The position numbers and the translations under genes were made by a program. The notes under the pieces were generated by a model, which saw nothing but the letters and a program-made list of their open reading frames with translations, was not told the DNA's origin and searched no databases. Of a DNA stretch of 64,000 nt, positions 9,378 through 17,319 are shown piece after piece (position 1 is the stretch's first letter; each line of letters starts with the position of its first letter). Origin of the DNA: an uncultured bacterium. GTDB taxonomy: Bacteria > Planctomycetota > UBA1135 > GCA-002686595. The stretch spans positions 186,001 to 250,000 of the forward strand of contig CALLKX010000014.1 in assembly GCA_938083085.1 (NCBI GenBank), given 5' to 3'.

Positions 9378-9436
9378 CGCCGCCCCTCCCGGCCCGGCCA
9401 CCGAGCGTGTCGTACCGGGCGGGCTCCAGAGCCCGG

Positions 9437-9471
9437 CCCTGGCGGTCCTGCCCTGGCGGTCCTGCCCTGGG
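9437..9471. repeat. 14-bp tandem repeat, 2.5 copies
   Basis: Two perfect copies of CCCTGGCGGTCCTG (9437-9450 and 9451-9464) and a half copy lie in the gap between the membrane-protein gene and tRNA-Lys. Confidence 0.8.
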
Positions 9472-9543
9472 TCCCCGGCCCGTGCGTCCGGGCCATCCCG
9501 TGGTCAGTGGGCGAGGCGCGGCGGGTCGAGGGAATCGAAAGGG

Positions 9544-9619
9544 TGGTGAGCGCGCCAGGGATCGAACCTGGGACCTACTGGTTAAAAGCCAGTTGCTCTA
9601 CCAACTGAGCTACGCGCCC
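9544..9619 (-). tRNA. tRNA-Lys (anticodon UUU)
   Basis: Minus-strand cloverleaf. The acceptor stem GGGCGCG pairs with CGCGCTC (one G-U). The anticodon stem ACTGG/CCAGT encloses CTTTTAA, giving anticodon TTT, and the T-arm contains GGTTCGATCC. Discriminator A is followed by an encoded CCA. It lies downstream of frr on the same strand. Confidence 0.97.
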
Positions 9620-9736
9620 ACCCGTTGTGTCGATTCGGCGCACGATCCAGGACCGTGCGTTCGAGGCGGAGAAGATACGGCTTTTGGGACGGGGTGCAAG
9701 CATTCCGCCCCGAGAGATCCGCAAGCCGACGCTCCG

Positions 9737-10297
9737 TCAGTCCTCGAGGATCTCCTTGGCCTTCTTGTCTTGGGCCGCGCCGACCTTGCCCTCGAAGGCC
9801 TTCAGCATCTTCTGGATCTCGTCCTGAAGGTCCTTGTGGCCGTCCTCGGTGACCTCGCCGCTCTTCTTGTGAGCGTCGGCCTCCTTGTTGGCGTCGCGGC
9901 GGACGTTCCGCAGAGACACGCGCCCCTCCTCGCTCAGATCCTTGGCCTTGGACGCGTACTTTTTGCGCTGCTCACCGGAGAGCGGCGGCATCGTCAGTCG
10001 AATGACCTTCCCGTCAGACTCCGGGGAGATCCCCAGGTCGGACTTCATGAGCGCCTTCTCGACCTCCTTGATGACGCTGGCATCAAAGGGCTTGATCACC
10101 AGCGTCCGGGCCTCAGGGACGCTGATCTGCGCAAGTTGGCTCAGGGGGGTCGGCGTGCCGTAGTAGTCCACCCGCACATGCTCGACGAGCGCGGAGGAGG
10201 CGCGTGACGTGCGGATGTTCTTGAGCATGTCACTCGTGTGCGACACCGCCTTTTCCATGCGGGCCTCGGCATCTTTCAGAACGCTCTCGTAGCTCAT
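9737..10297 (-). CDS. frr: Ribosome recycling factor
   Basis: A 186-residue protein of standard RRF length. With EF-G it splits post-termination ribosomes in the cytoplasm. The hallmark N-terminal segment is clear (NIRTSRASSALVEHV, about residues 27-41; DYYGTPTPLSQLAQISVPEAR follows). So is the C-terminal helical bundle region with VSLRNVRRDANKEADA. It is the last gene of the rpsB-tsf-pyrH-frr series, whose order is widely conserved in bacteria. About 112 bp holding a tandem repeat separate it from pyrH. Confidence 0.97.
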   Translation of the reverse strand: MSYESVLKDAEARMEKAVSHTSDMLKNIRTSRASSALVEHVRVDYYGTPTPLSQLAQISVPEARTLVIKPFDASVIKEVEKALMKSDLGISPESDGKVIRLTMPPLSGEQRKKYASKAKDLSEEGRVSLRNVRRDANKEADAHKKSGEVTEDGHKDLQDEIQKMLKAFEGKVGAAQDKKAKEILED

Positions 10298-10370
10298 ATC
10301 TCTTGGCAGCCTCGGTTGAGGCCCTCGTTAGAAAGTCGTGGCGGGCGGGCCCCGGGCGGGCGCCGCTGGA

Positions 10371-10415
10371 CGTGTGGGTTCAGGACGTGTGGAGTCAGGA
10401 CGCGTGGAGTCAGGA
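10371..10415. repeat. 15-bp tandem repeat overlapping the pyrH stop
   Basis: Units at 10371, 10386 and 10401 approximate CGTGTGGAGTCAGGA. The third copy carries the pyrH stop (TCA at 10410-10412 on the plus strand), so the array begins at the gene's very end and extends into the pyrH-frr gap. Confidence 0.8.
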
Positions 10416-11126
10416 CGCGGTATGGACCAGGGTGCCCAACGACTCGCCTGCGATGACGCGCTCGAGGTTGCCCTCCTGGAACATGTCGAACACGATCACG
10501 GGGAGCCCGTGATCACGGCACATGGAGATGGCCGTGCTGTCCATGACCTTCAGGTTCTTGAGCAGCACCTCATCGTAGGTGAGGTCCTCGTAGCGCGTGG
10601 CGGTGGGGTCAAGCTTGGGGTCGGCAGAGTAGACACCGTCGACCTTGGTCGCCTTGAGCAGGACGTCGCAGCCCAGCTCGTTCGCCCGCAGCGCCGCTGC
10701 GCTGTCGGTCGTGAAGAATGGATTGCCGGTCCCCGCGCCGAGGATCACCACCCGCCCGCGGCGCAGGTGACGCTCCGCGCGGCGTCGGACAAAGGGCTCC
10801 GCGACCTGGCGAATCTCGAGCGCTGTCATGACGCGGGTTTCGAGGCCTTGGCTCTCGAGGGCATCGGACATCGCGAGGGCGTTGATGACGGTCCCGAGCA
10901 TCCCCATGTAGTCGGCGTTGGCCCGGTGGCCCCCGAGCTCGGAGAACTCAGCCCCTCGAAGGATGTTCCCGCCTCCCACGACCATCGCGACTTCAACCCC
11001 CAGCTCGCAGACGCGAGCGACCTGTCGCGCAATCTTTTGCACGTCGGGGGCAGAGATTCCATGGCCGGTGTCCGCCGCGCCGAGCGCCTCTCCGGACATT
11101 TTCAAAAGGACGCGTCGATAGGTCAT
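10410..11126 (-). CDS. pyrH: Uridylate kinase
   Basis: A 238-residue UMP kinase of the amino-acid-kinase fold, converting UMP to UDP; hexameric and cytoplasmic. [12 protein letters not shown] near the N-terminus, [10 protein letters not shown], and [17 protein letters not shown] are all diagnostic. DGVYSADPK follows. The ATG at 11126 is chosen; a TTG two codons upstream is the alternative. It sits between tsf and frr in the conserved order. A hairpin in the 178-bp gap after tsf may partly uncouple expression. Confidence 0.97.
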   Translation of the reverse strand: MTYRRVLLKMSGEALGAADTGHGISAPDVQKIARQVARVCELGVEVAMVVGGGNILRGAEFSELGGHRANADYMGMLGTVINALAMSDALESQGLETRVMTALEIRQVAEPFVRRRAERHLRRGRVVILGAGTGNPFFTTDSAAALRANELGCDVLLKATKVDGVYSADPKLDPTATRYEDLTYDEVLLKNLKVMDSTAISMCRDHGLPVIVFDMFQEGNLERVIAGESLGTLVHTAS

Positions 11127-11247
11127 GGGCAATGGAGAGCGCGGGCGGCGCCCTTCGGGGGTCTGGCGGCAGTCTAGCCCCCTCCTCGGCAGTCAACGCC
11201 CTCCCCCACCGGAAAAGACCGTCGCCCGCGAGCGTCTTTGAAACGAA

Positions 11248-11285
11248 GGAGGGGGCGCCCACCGATCCCGGCGGGCGCCCCCTCC
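11248..11285 (-). terminator. Hairpin after tsf
   Basis: GGAGGGGGCGCCC (11248-11260) pairs perfectly with GGGCGCCCCCTCC (11273-11285) around a 12-nt loop. On the minus strand it follows the tsf stop by 20 bp and is followed by a modestly T-rich run, so it may be a weak terminator or an mRNA-end stabiliser between tsf and pyrH. Confidence 0.6.
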
Positions 11286-11304
11286 ATGAGAGACTAAGGC
11301 TTGA

Positions 11305-12150
11305 TCAGGCGCCCAGCTGGCAGCGCGTGAAGCCCTCGATCTTGGTCCCGTCGCCGAGCTCCTTCACGAGCGCCTTCGACACGGACGTCTTGTCGTCCAT
11401 GATCCACGGCTGGCCGACGAGGGTGCGCTCGCCGAAGAACTTCTTGAGGCGACCGACCATGATCTTCTCCTGGATCTCCTCGGGCTTGCCCTGGAGACCA
11501 TCCTTGATGATCACCTTCTCTCGCTCAACGTCCTCAGCGGGCACGCTGCTCTCATCGAGGGCGGAGGGATTGAAGACGACGATGTGCATGCAAAGCTGCT
11601 TGAGCACGTCGGCGGCCTTGGCCGCGTCGCCGCCGGTCGTCACGTTGACGAGGGCGCCCTTCTTGTTGTCGTGGTGCACGTAGGCGATGACCTTGCCGCC
11701 GTCGGTCGAGTAGGCGCAGGCCTCGACGATCTGAAGGTTCTCCTTCAGGTCACCGATCGTGGCCGTGAGCGCTTCCTGGACGGTGCCGCCGGAGTGCCAG
11801 GCCTGCCCGAGCATCTCGTCGACCGACTTGGGTTCGTGGTCGAAGGTATGCTGCACGAGGGCCTCGAGGAACTCCCCGAAGTTCGGCGTCGACGCGAGGA
11901 AGTCCGTCTCGGAGGCAAGCGCGACGATCGCGCCCTTGCTGCCGTCATCGCTGACCTTGAAGGCCACGCGGCCCTCAGCAGTCTCGCGACCGACCTTCTT
12001 GGCCGCCGACTTGAGCCCCGCCTTGCGGAGTTCGTCGAGCGCAGCCTCGGGGTCGCCGTCGGTTGCCTTGAGTGCTTTCTTGCACTCCATCATCCCGGCG
12101 CCGCTCATCTCGCGGAGCTGCCGGACCAGTTGGGCGGTGATCTCAGCCAT
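11305..12150 (-). CDS. tsf: Elongation factor Ts
   Basis: A 281-residue EF-Ts, the nucleotide exchange factor that releases GDP from EF-Tu. The N-terminal UBA-like domain (AQLVRQLREMSGAGMMECKKAL, split here as AQLVRQLREM and SGAGMMECKKAL) is unmistakable. The core with VALASETDFLA follows, then the C-terminal module ending in the conserved KIEGFTRCQLG. The frame extends to 12249, but family similarity begins at MAEITAQL, so the ATG at 12150 is used. It is about 165 bp downstream of rpsB. Confidence 0.97.
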   Translation of the reverse strand: MAEITAQLVRQLREMSGAGMMECKKALKATDGDPEAALDELRKAGLKSAAKKVGRETAEGRVAFKVSDDGSKGAIVALASETDFLASTPNFGEFLEALVQHTFDHEPKSVDEMLGQAWHSGGTVQEALTATIGDLKENLQIVEACAYSTDGGKVIAYVHHDNKKGALVNVTTGGDAAKAADVLKQLCMHIVVFNPSALDESSVPAEDVEREKVIIKDGLQGKPEEIQEKIMVGRLKKFFGERTLVGQPWIMDDKTSVSKALVKELGDGTKIEGFTRCQLGA

Positions 12151-12246
12151 CGGTGGGTTGAGGTTGGGCGCCTTGGGCGCCGCATGGTGGTTGGAGTTGC
12201 GGGCGAGGCCCGCAGGACCTCGCTGATCGCGAGGAGCTTGGATAAG

Positions 12247-12273
12247 CACCCGCCGCGCGGAGCGCGACGGGTG
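12247..12273 (-). terminator. Possible stem-loop between rpsB and tsf
   Basis: CACCCGCCGCGC (12247-12258) can pair with GCGCGACGGGTG (12262-12273) with one mismatch and a very short loop. There is no T-tract. It could be an attenuator or processing site in the rpsB-tsf spacer; the evidence is weak. Confidence 0.3.
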
Positions 12274-12315
12274 ATGAGTTGGTGGCGCGGAGGGTGTCCC
12301 CCCCGCGCCCAGACG

Positions 12316-13365
12316 TCACTCGGCTGCGGGCGCCTCGGGGGCGCTGTCGGCCGCCGGAGCGGCCGGAGCAGCTTCCGTGGCAGGAGCCGGAGCCTCTGCA
12401 GCCGGAGCAGCAGCAGCCGGAGCAGCAGCGGCCGGAGCAGCAGCTTCCGCGGCGGGCACTGCAGCGGCGGGCACTGCAGCGGCAGGCACTGCAGCGGCGG
12501 GCACTGCAGCGGCGGGCACTGCAGCGGCGGGCGCTGCAGCGGCGGGCGCTGCCGAGTCCGCCGTCTTGGCGATGGGCTCGGGCAGCTTGTTGCCGGTGGT
12601 TGGACGGACCACATCACCGGGGACAGCTTCCTCGTCGGAGCTGCGCTCGGCAGAGCCGACGGCCTGCATGCTGTCGGTGTGCTGGTGGGCACCGGCCTCG
12701 ACCGAGTCCACAAGCTCTTCGATCAGAAGGCGCACCGACTTCAGGGCGTCGTCGTTGCCGGGGATGACGATGTCGACGTCGTTCGGGTCACAGTCGGTGT
12801 CCAGGAGACCGATGACGACGATGCCCATCTTGCGGGCCTCGCGGATCGCGTTGCCTTCACGGGACGGGTCGACCACGACCATGGCACCGGGCATGCGATC
12901 CATCTCGCGGATGCCGCCCAGGTTCCGGGTGATCTTGCGAAGCTCGCGGTTGATCTGCGCGACCTCCTTCTTGGTGAGCTTCTGCTGCTCGATGGCCTTC
13001 TCGTCGATGGCTTCGAGCTGCGCCAGGCGCTTCAGTCGGCTGCGGATGACGCTGAAGTTGGTCAGCGTGCCGCCGATCCAACGCTCGGTGACGATCGGCA
13101 TGCCGGTGCGCTGACCGGCGTCCTCGACAACGCCCTTGACCTGACGCTTGGTTCCAACCCAGAGGACCGTCTGGCCCTCCGAAGCGATCTGGAACAGCAG
13201 GTTTTGGGCTCGGAGAAGGCCCTTGACGGTCTCGCGGAGGTCGATCACATGGATCATTCCGCGACGGCCGTGGATGTAGGGGGCCATCTTCGGATTCCAC
13301 CGCGACACGCGGCATCCGAAGTGCACGCCAGCTTCAATGAGCTTCTGTGCGTTGATATTACTCAT
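12316..13365 (-). CDS. rpsB: Ribosomal protein S2 with Ala/Pro-rich tail
   Basis: A 349-residue S2, about 100 residues longer than typical. Residues 1 to about 225 are the normal small-subunit protein: GVHFGCRVSRWNPKMAPYI near the start, then WVGTKRQVK, RWIGGTLTN and the VIGLLDTDCDP segment. After it comes a low-complexity tail dominated by AAAVP, AAAP and EAPAP units, partly encoded by seven 15-bp DNA repeats. The tail resembles flexible Ala/Pro linkers and has no catalytic features. The start has a GAGG ribosome-binding site about 7 bases upstream. It leads the rpsB-tsf-pyrH-frr cluster. Confidence 0.97.
   Translation of the reverse strand: MSNINAQKLIEAGVHFGCRVSRWNPKMAPYIHGRRGMIHVIDLRETVKGLLRAQNLLFQIASEGQTVLWVGTKRQVKGVVEDAGQRTGMPIVTERWIGGTLTNFSVIRSRLKRLAQLEAIDEKAIEQQKLTKKEVAQINRELRKITRNLGGIREMDRMPGAMVVVDPSREGNAIREARKMGIVVIGLLDTDCDPNDVDIVIPGNDDALKSVRLLIEELVDSVEAGAHQHTDSMQAVGSAERSSDEEAVPGDVVRPTTGNKLPEPIAKTADSAAPAAAAPAAAVPAAAVPAAAVPAAAVPAAAVPAAEAAAPAAAAPAAAAPAAEAPAPATEAAPAAPAADSAPEAPAAE
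12449..12553. repeat. 15-bp tandem repeat, 7 copies, inside rpsB
   Basis: Units of about GCGGCGGGCACTGCA start at 12449, 12464, 12479, 12494, 12509, 12524 and 12539, with rare substitutions. Being a multiple of three, they encode five-residue Ala-Ala-Val-Pro-Ala units in the S2 tail, so copy-number changes keep the frame. Confidence 0.95.
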
Positions 13366-13592
13366 GGGGTCCTCGAAACAGGGGGGAGCCCGGTCGCCAA
13401 ACGAGACGGCCGGAAACGAGCGGAAGAGTGTACGAGGGGCCTCCTGAAAGTCCAGCTTTCCCGGATTCTGCCACTTGGCCGTGTGTCCCCGGTGGAGACC
13501 CTTCTGGCCAGGAGCCCCGGGCTACAATGCGTTGTCATAGGGTGGAGGCGGCGGCCCACTGGCGCCCCAGCTCCCCCTCCCGTGACTCTCCC

Positions 13593-14585
13593 GTGACCCT
13601 CCCGACTCGACTCCTCATCGCCGACCACGGCACCTCAAGACTCCGCGAGGCCCTGCGCCCGCTGGAGGCGCTGGGTCTGGAGCTGGTCCCGAGCTCGACG
13701 CGGGAGACGACGATGGACCTGATCCAGCGCGGCCAGGTGGAGCTCTTGATCGTCGAGCGCGACCAGCTGGAGGGCCTCGACCGCGACCAATTGCCACAGG
13801 CCCTCGCCAGGCCCCGCCCGATCCCCTTGCTCCTCGTCAGCGGCAACGACGACGCCATGTCTGCCATCATCGCTGGCCGGTCCATGCGGGGCATCCCCTG
13901 GGACCTCGTGCGCGAGGACGCCCCCATCGAGGAGTTCCTGCTCCGCGCAGAGCAGCTCCTCGAGCGAGCCGACGTCCTCCATCAGCTGGACAAGGCCCGC
14001 TATCAAGCCTCCCACGATGACCTCACTGGGCTGCTCCGCCCCCGGCCCTTTGGGGAGCGTCTGAGGGAGCACTTCTCGGCGACCCAGCGGCACCGGCTCG
14101 AGCTGGCCCTGATCCTCATCGACCTCGACGACTTCGGTCGCGTGAACAAGGACTTCGACCACACCGTGGGCGACGAGGTCATCTCCCGCGCCGGGGAGAC
14201 CATTCGTACGAGCCTGCGGGAGGAGGACATCGGGGGGCGCCTGGGAGGCGACGAGTTCGCGCTCATCCTGCCCTTCACCTCAAGGGTCGACGCGGCCCGC
14301 GTTGTGGCACGGCTCGCGGCGCGGATCCGCGGGCTCAGCGGCCCGCCCTCCGGCCTGCGCCCCTACGTCGATCAGCGCCGCGGGGATCCCCGGCGCTCGA
14401 TCCGGGTCTCCGCCAGCCTTGGCTTCGAGACCTACGACGGTGCGGACCTGGGGACGCTCGAGGAGCTCCGCCTCCACGCCGAGCAGGCCCTTCACGCGGC
14501 CAAGGGGCACGGGGGAAATCAGGGCATGTACTTCCGCAGCTTGGAGCCCAACGGCGACCGCGGCGCTGCGGCCGTGGGGACCTGA
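13593..14585 (+). CDS. GGDEF diguanylate cyclase with degenerate receiver
   Basis: A 330-residue cytoplasmic signalling protein. Residues 5-115 look like a receiver domain, but the phosphoacceptor position (expected Asp, in VERDQLEGLD) falls on Arg56, so it is probably not phosphorylated. Residues 115-150 form a linker helix. Residues about 150-320 are a GGDEF domain with intact active-site GGDEF (218-222) and the inhibitory I-site RxxD (209-212) exactly five residues before it, so it should make c-di-GMP under product inhibition. I chose the GTG at 13593 because homology-like sequence (LPTRLLIADHG) begins there; the frame is open back to 13428. Confidence 0.88.
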   Translation: MTLPTRLLIADHGTSRLREALRPLEALGLELVPSSTRETTMDLIQRGQVELLIVERDQLEGLDRDQLPQALARPRPIPLLLVSGNDDAMSAIIAGRSMRGIPWDLVREDAPIEEFLLRAEQLLERADVLHQLDKARYQASHDDLTGLLRPRPFGERLREHFSATQRHRLELALILIDLDDFGRVNKDFDHTVGDEVISRAGETIRTSLREEDIGGRLGGDEFALILPFTSRVDAARVVARLAARIRGLSGPPSGLRPYVDQRRGDPRRSIRVSASLGFETYDGADLGTLEELRLHAEQALHAAKGHGGNQGMYFRSLEPNGDRGAAAVGT

Positions 14586-14617
14586 GGCCTATCGGCCATT
14601 GGCCCCGAACGGACGCC

Positions 14618-15892
14618 TCAGCGCAGCAGCATGGGGCGGATCCAGTCCGCCCGATCCAGCACGAAGTCCCCCGCGGGGTCCACCTCAAGGGTGAGGTCCT
14701 TCACGCCCTTGAGCGAGATGACCGGCGGCCGTGCGGCCGCCACCCCGGTCCGGAGCACCTCGCTCTCCCAGAGGGTCTTGCCGTCTCCAATCACACGGAA
14801 GCGCACGGCGCCGGCACGGGCGCCGCTCTGCCCCGAGTCGTCCATCCCGCACATCAAACGCAGGGACGACCACTCGCCCGCAACGTCCCAACCGACCCGG
14901 CTGGGTGCGTGGACGCCGAGGCCGCGGTCAAAGACCACCCCCCCGACGGAGAGCAGGCCTCCACGGCAGTTGCGGTCCACGCGCATGGGCCAGACGAAGC
15001 CGAGTTCATCGCCGAACGGTGACGAGCTCCCCCGCTCGCTCGGAGCCACATCGCCCAGGAAGCGGAAGGAGCCGTCATCGAGGGAGACCTCGGTGACGAT
15101 GGAGCCAGGGAGCTGCACGGCGGCGCCGTCGCCGATCCGGATCTGCACCCCCTCCTCGGGCGGACCGATCCGGACCAGGGTGCCGCTGATCCGCCCGCCC
15201 CCCACGAGGGTGACGGCCACGCGCTCCGCAGCGTCCTCGCCCTCGGCCGCCCCTGGCCCCCCCTCATCGAGGGGGGCGACGAAGAGCGCGGCAACGCGGT
15301 CCCAGTCATAGGTGCGCTGGCCGAGGCGCTCGTCGAAGAAGGCGACGCCCTCCGCGGAGAACGACTCGACGAACCCCTGCGCTCGGTCGAGCCCATTGGC
15401 CGCGACGAGATAGAGACGGTCCCCTTCGTCGGGAGGTCCCGCGGCCGGGCTCTCCGTCACGGAGTCCGGGATCCGCGAGGGATGAACGATGGAGCGAATC
15501 GAGTCGATCGAGAGCGCGAGGACGACACCGGGCCGGACCTCGACGTCGAGGACGTCCCCCTCACCGCCTTGGATCACTGCACGCAGGCGGTCCCCGCCGG
15601 CCAGCCCGAGGGAGGCGACGCTCGCCCCCGCGGTGCGGCCCGCCTCTTCCAACGGGGCGAGCCCCTCGAAACGAGCGAAGGCCGCTCCGGCCTCCACGAG
15701 GCTCTGCAAGGGCGCCGCGTCCACGGCACGGTACGTCACCTCCCCCGCGAGGTCCTCCAGCACCACCCGCGCCTCAAACTCCGAACTGGCCGCGGGCTCA
15801 TCGTCGTCCTGGCCTGCGGCAACCGCCGGCAGCAGCGCGCAAAGGAGGAACGCGAGCAGCGCGGGAAAACAGGGGCCCTCCGTCTTCTTCAT
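14618..15892 (-). CDS. Exported NPCBM-domain protein
   Basis: A 424-residue protein with an N-terminal signal peptide (hydrophobic core about residues 8-26, cleavage near AVAAGQ). The middle is unassigned beta-rich sequence. Residues about 295-424 fit an NPCBM carbohydrate-binding module: WPMRVDRNCRGG, DRGLGVHAPSR, CGMDDSG and the DRADWIRPML end. Planctomycetota often attach this module to exported proteins. No catalytic domain is visible, so it may bind glycans at the cell surface. It converges on the GGDEF gene. Confidence 0.8.
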   Translation of the reverse strand: MKKTEGPCFPALLAFLLCALLPAVAAGQDDDEPAASSEFEARVVLEDLAGEVTYRAVDAAPLQSLVEAGAAFARFEGLAPLEEAGRTAGASVASLGLAGGDRLRAVIQGGEGDVLDVEVRPGVVLALSIDSIRSIVHPSRIPDSVTESPAAGPPDEGDRLYLVAANGLDRAQGFVESFSAEGVAFFDERLGQRTYDWDRVAALFVAPLDEGGPGAAEGEDAAERVAVTLVGGGRISGTLVRIGPPEEGVQIRIGDGAAVQLPGSIVTEVSLDDGSFRFLGDVAPSERGSSSPFGDELGFVWPMRVDRNCRGGLLSVGGVVFDRGLGVHAPSRVGWDVAGEWSSLRLMCGMDDSGQSGARAGAVRFRVIGDGKTLWESEVLRTGVAAARPPVISLKGVKDLTLEVDPAGDFVLDRADWIRPMLLR

Positions 15893-15955
15893 GGGGGCAT
15901 CCTAGGCTGCCGGGACGCCAATGGCACCCGTCGCGCCCTGGACCAGGGCGACAGG

Positions 15956-16786
15956 TCAGGGCCGCGTCGCCAGCAGCACCACGGATTGCCCGACCGGAGG
16001 GCCGCCGCCCGGACCGGCCCAGCTCGTCAGGCGGTCGACCGCGCGGAAGGCGCCAATGGAGCGCTTGATCCAGCGCAGCTGGCGCTCGTTGAAGGAGCTG
16101 GAGAAGGTGGAGCCGCGGCGCAGGACGCGGCTCTTCAGCAGGTAGGGGCCGACCCCGGCGAGGTTCATGTAGCGCGCGGCGCGGACCGAGAACCCCGCCT
16201 CCTCGACCTTGGAGACCAGATCCATGCGGCTGTAGCGCCGCAGGTGGTCAGAGGCGAGATCCACCGACCCGAAGAGCCACTGGTGCGCGGGGACCTTGAC
16301 GAAGAGCTTCCCACCGGGAGGCAGAATGCCTGCGAAGCTCCGCAGGAGAGAGAGATCGTCCTGGATGTGCTCCAGGACATCCAGGCACACCACCGCCTCC
16401 ACGCTGCGGGCCCGGAGCTCTTCCCGCTGGGCGTCAAGGTCCGTCTGCAGCACCTCCACACCGGGGACCCCTTCGAAGCGGCGCTGGAGGACCGCCACGT
16501 TCATCGGAGAGAGGTCCACGGCGAGCACCTCCTCCGCGCGGTGCCTCATCACCTCCACGAAGTTGCCGATCCCGCACCCCGCGTCAAGAACGCGCGCCCC
16601 CAGCGGCCCCCCATTCAGCGCCTCCGCGAGCTCCGCGACCCACCTGTAGTAGGGCTCCAGCCCCGCCATGCGCTCGAGCGCGGCGAGGTGCTCGCCCTCG
16701 TGCGGCAGCTTCTGGGCAGCGACCTCATCGAGGTGGGCCTCGTCCTCACGAGCCCTCGACCGGCCCGGGTCCCCTGCCGAGCTCAC
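15956..16786 (-). CDS. SAM-dependent class I methyltransferase
   Basis: A methyltransferase of about 276 residues. SAM motif I is ARVLDAGCGIGNF and the post-motif region VVCLDVLEHIQDD followed by LPPGGKLFVKVPAH is typical of the Methyltransf_11/23 group. The C-terminal half contains RRYSRMDLV, as in methyltransferases near glycan or lipid genes. The substrate is unknown. The frame is open to 16930. I prefer the GTG at 16786 because a purine-rich Shine-Dalgarno-like run (GAGGGGGGGAG) lies just upstream. Neighbours do not indicate a pathway. Confidence 0.8.
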   Translation of the reverse strand: MSSAGDPGRSRAREDEAHLDEVAAQKLPHEGEHLAALERMAGLEPYYRWVAELAEALNGGPLGARVLDAGCGIGNFVEVMRHRAEEVLAVDLSPMNVAVLQRRFEGVPGVEVLQTDLDAQREELRARSVEAVVCLDVLEHIQDDLSLLRSFAGILPPGGKLFVKVPAHQWLFGSVDLASDHLRRYSRMDLVSKVEEAGFSVRAARYMNLAGVGPYLLKSRVLRRGSTFSSSFNERQLRWIKRSIGAFRAVDRLTSWAGPGGGPPVGQSVVLLATRP

Positions 16787-17319
16787 AGCTCCCCCCCTCG
16801 GGCTGGCCACGGGAGCGCTCGCGACGATGCGAAGAGGGGCTTCAGGGCAGACTTGGCCATGGATGAGGCCGAGCAGCGCCCGGCGGCGCTCCAACGTACC
16901 CGCTCGGGGCGAGCCGACGCCAAGGCTCAATCCACGTCCGCTCGACCTCTCCGGGCGGGGGCGCCTCGCGGGCCTCGCCGGTCAGCCTCCCTGGTAGCGA
17001 CCCCGCCAGCCGACCCGATCAGCCCTCCCGGCGGCTGAGGGGGCGGCACCACACCCACCTCGGTCCGACCTCCAGCTAGGCCCAGGGGCCGCCGGCTCGA
17101 CCGGGAGCGGTCAAATCGGCAGCGCCTCCGGGGTCGAGGGGGAGGCCCTGCCACTTCGGCAGCGCGGGGGCCCCAGAGCGGCCCCATGTGGGTTCGGCAC
17201 GCCCTTTGCACTCTGGGGTCGTCAACGCCGGGCGAACCCACTCCGGCTCTTGAATTCGCGCGCGTCGCGCTCCGCGGCGCCGCTCCCCGACTCCCCGTAC
17301 ACAGAAAGCTCAGACACCC
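16787..17319. other. Gene-free stretch upstream of groEL1
   Basis: This 533-bp gap separates divergent genes and must hold the groEL1 promoter. I looked for a CIRCE operator (TTAGCACTC-N9-GAGTGCTAA) and do not see one, so HrcA control through CIRCE is not supported by sequence. No small gene or RNA is recognisable. Long minus-strand frames here are shadows of the groEL region. Confidence 0.4.

Noticed and set aside
11584-13596. 670-codon plus-strand frame spanning tsf and rpsB
   Set aside because: Antisense to two certain translation genes and made low-complexity by the S2 repeat.
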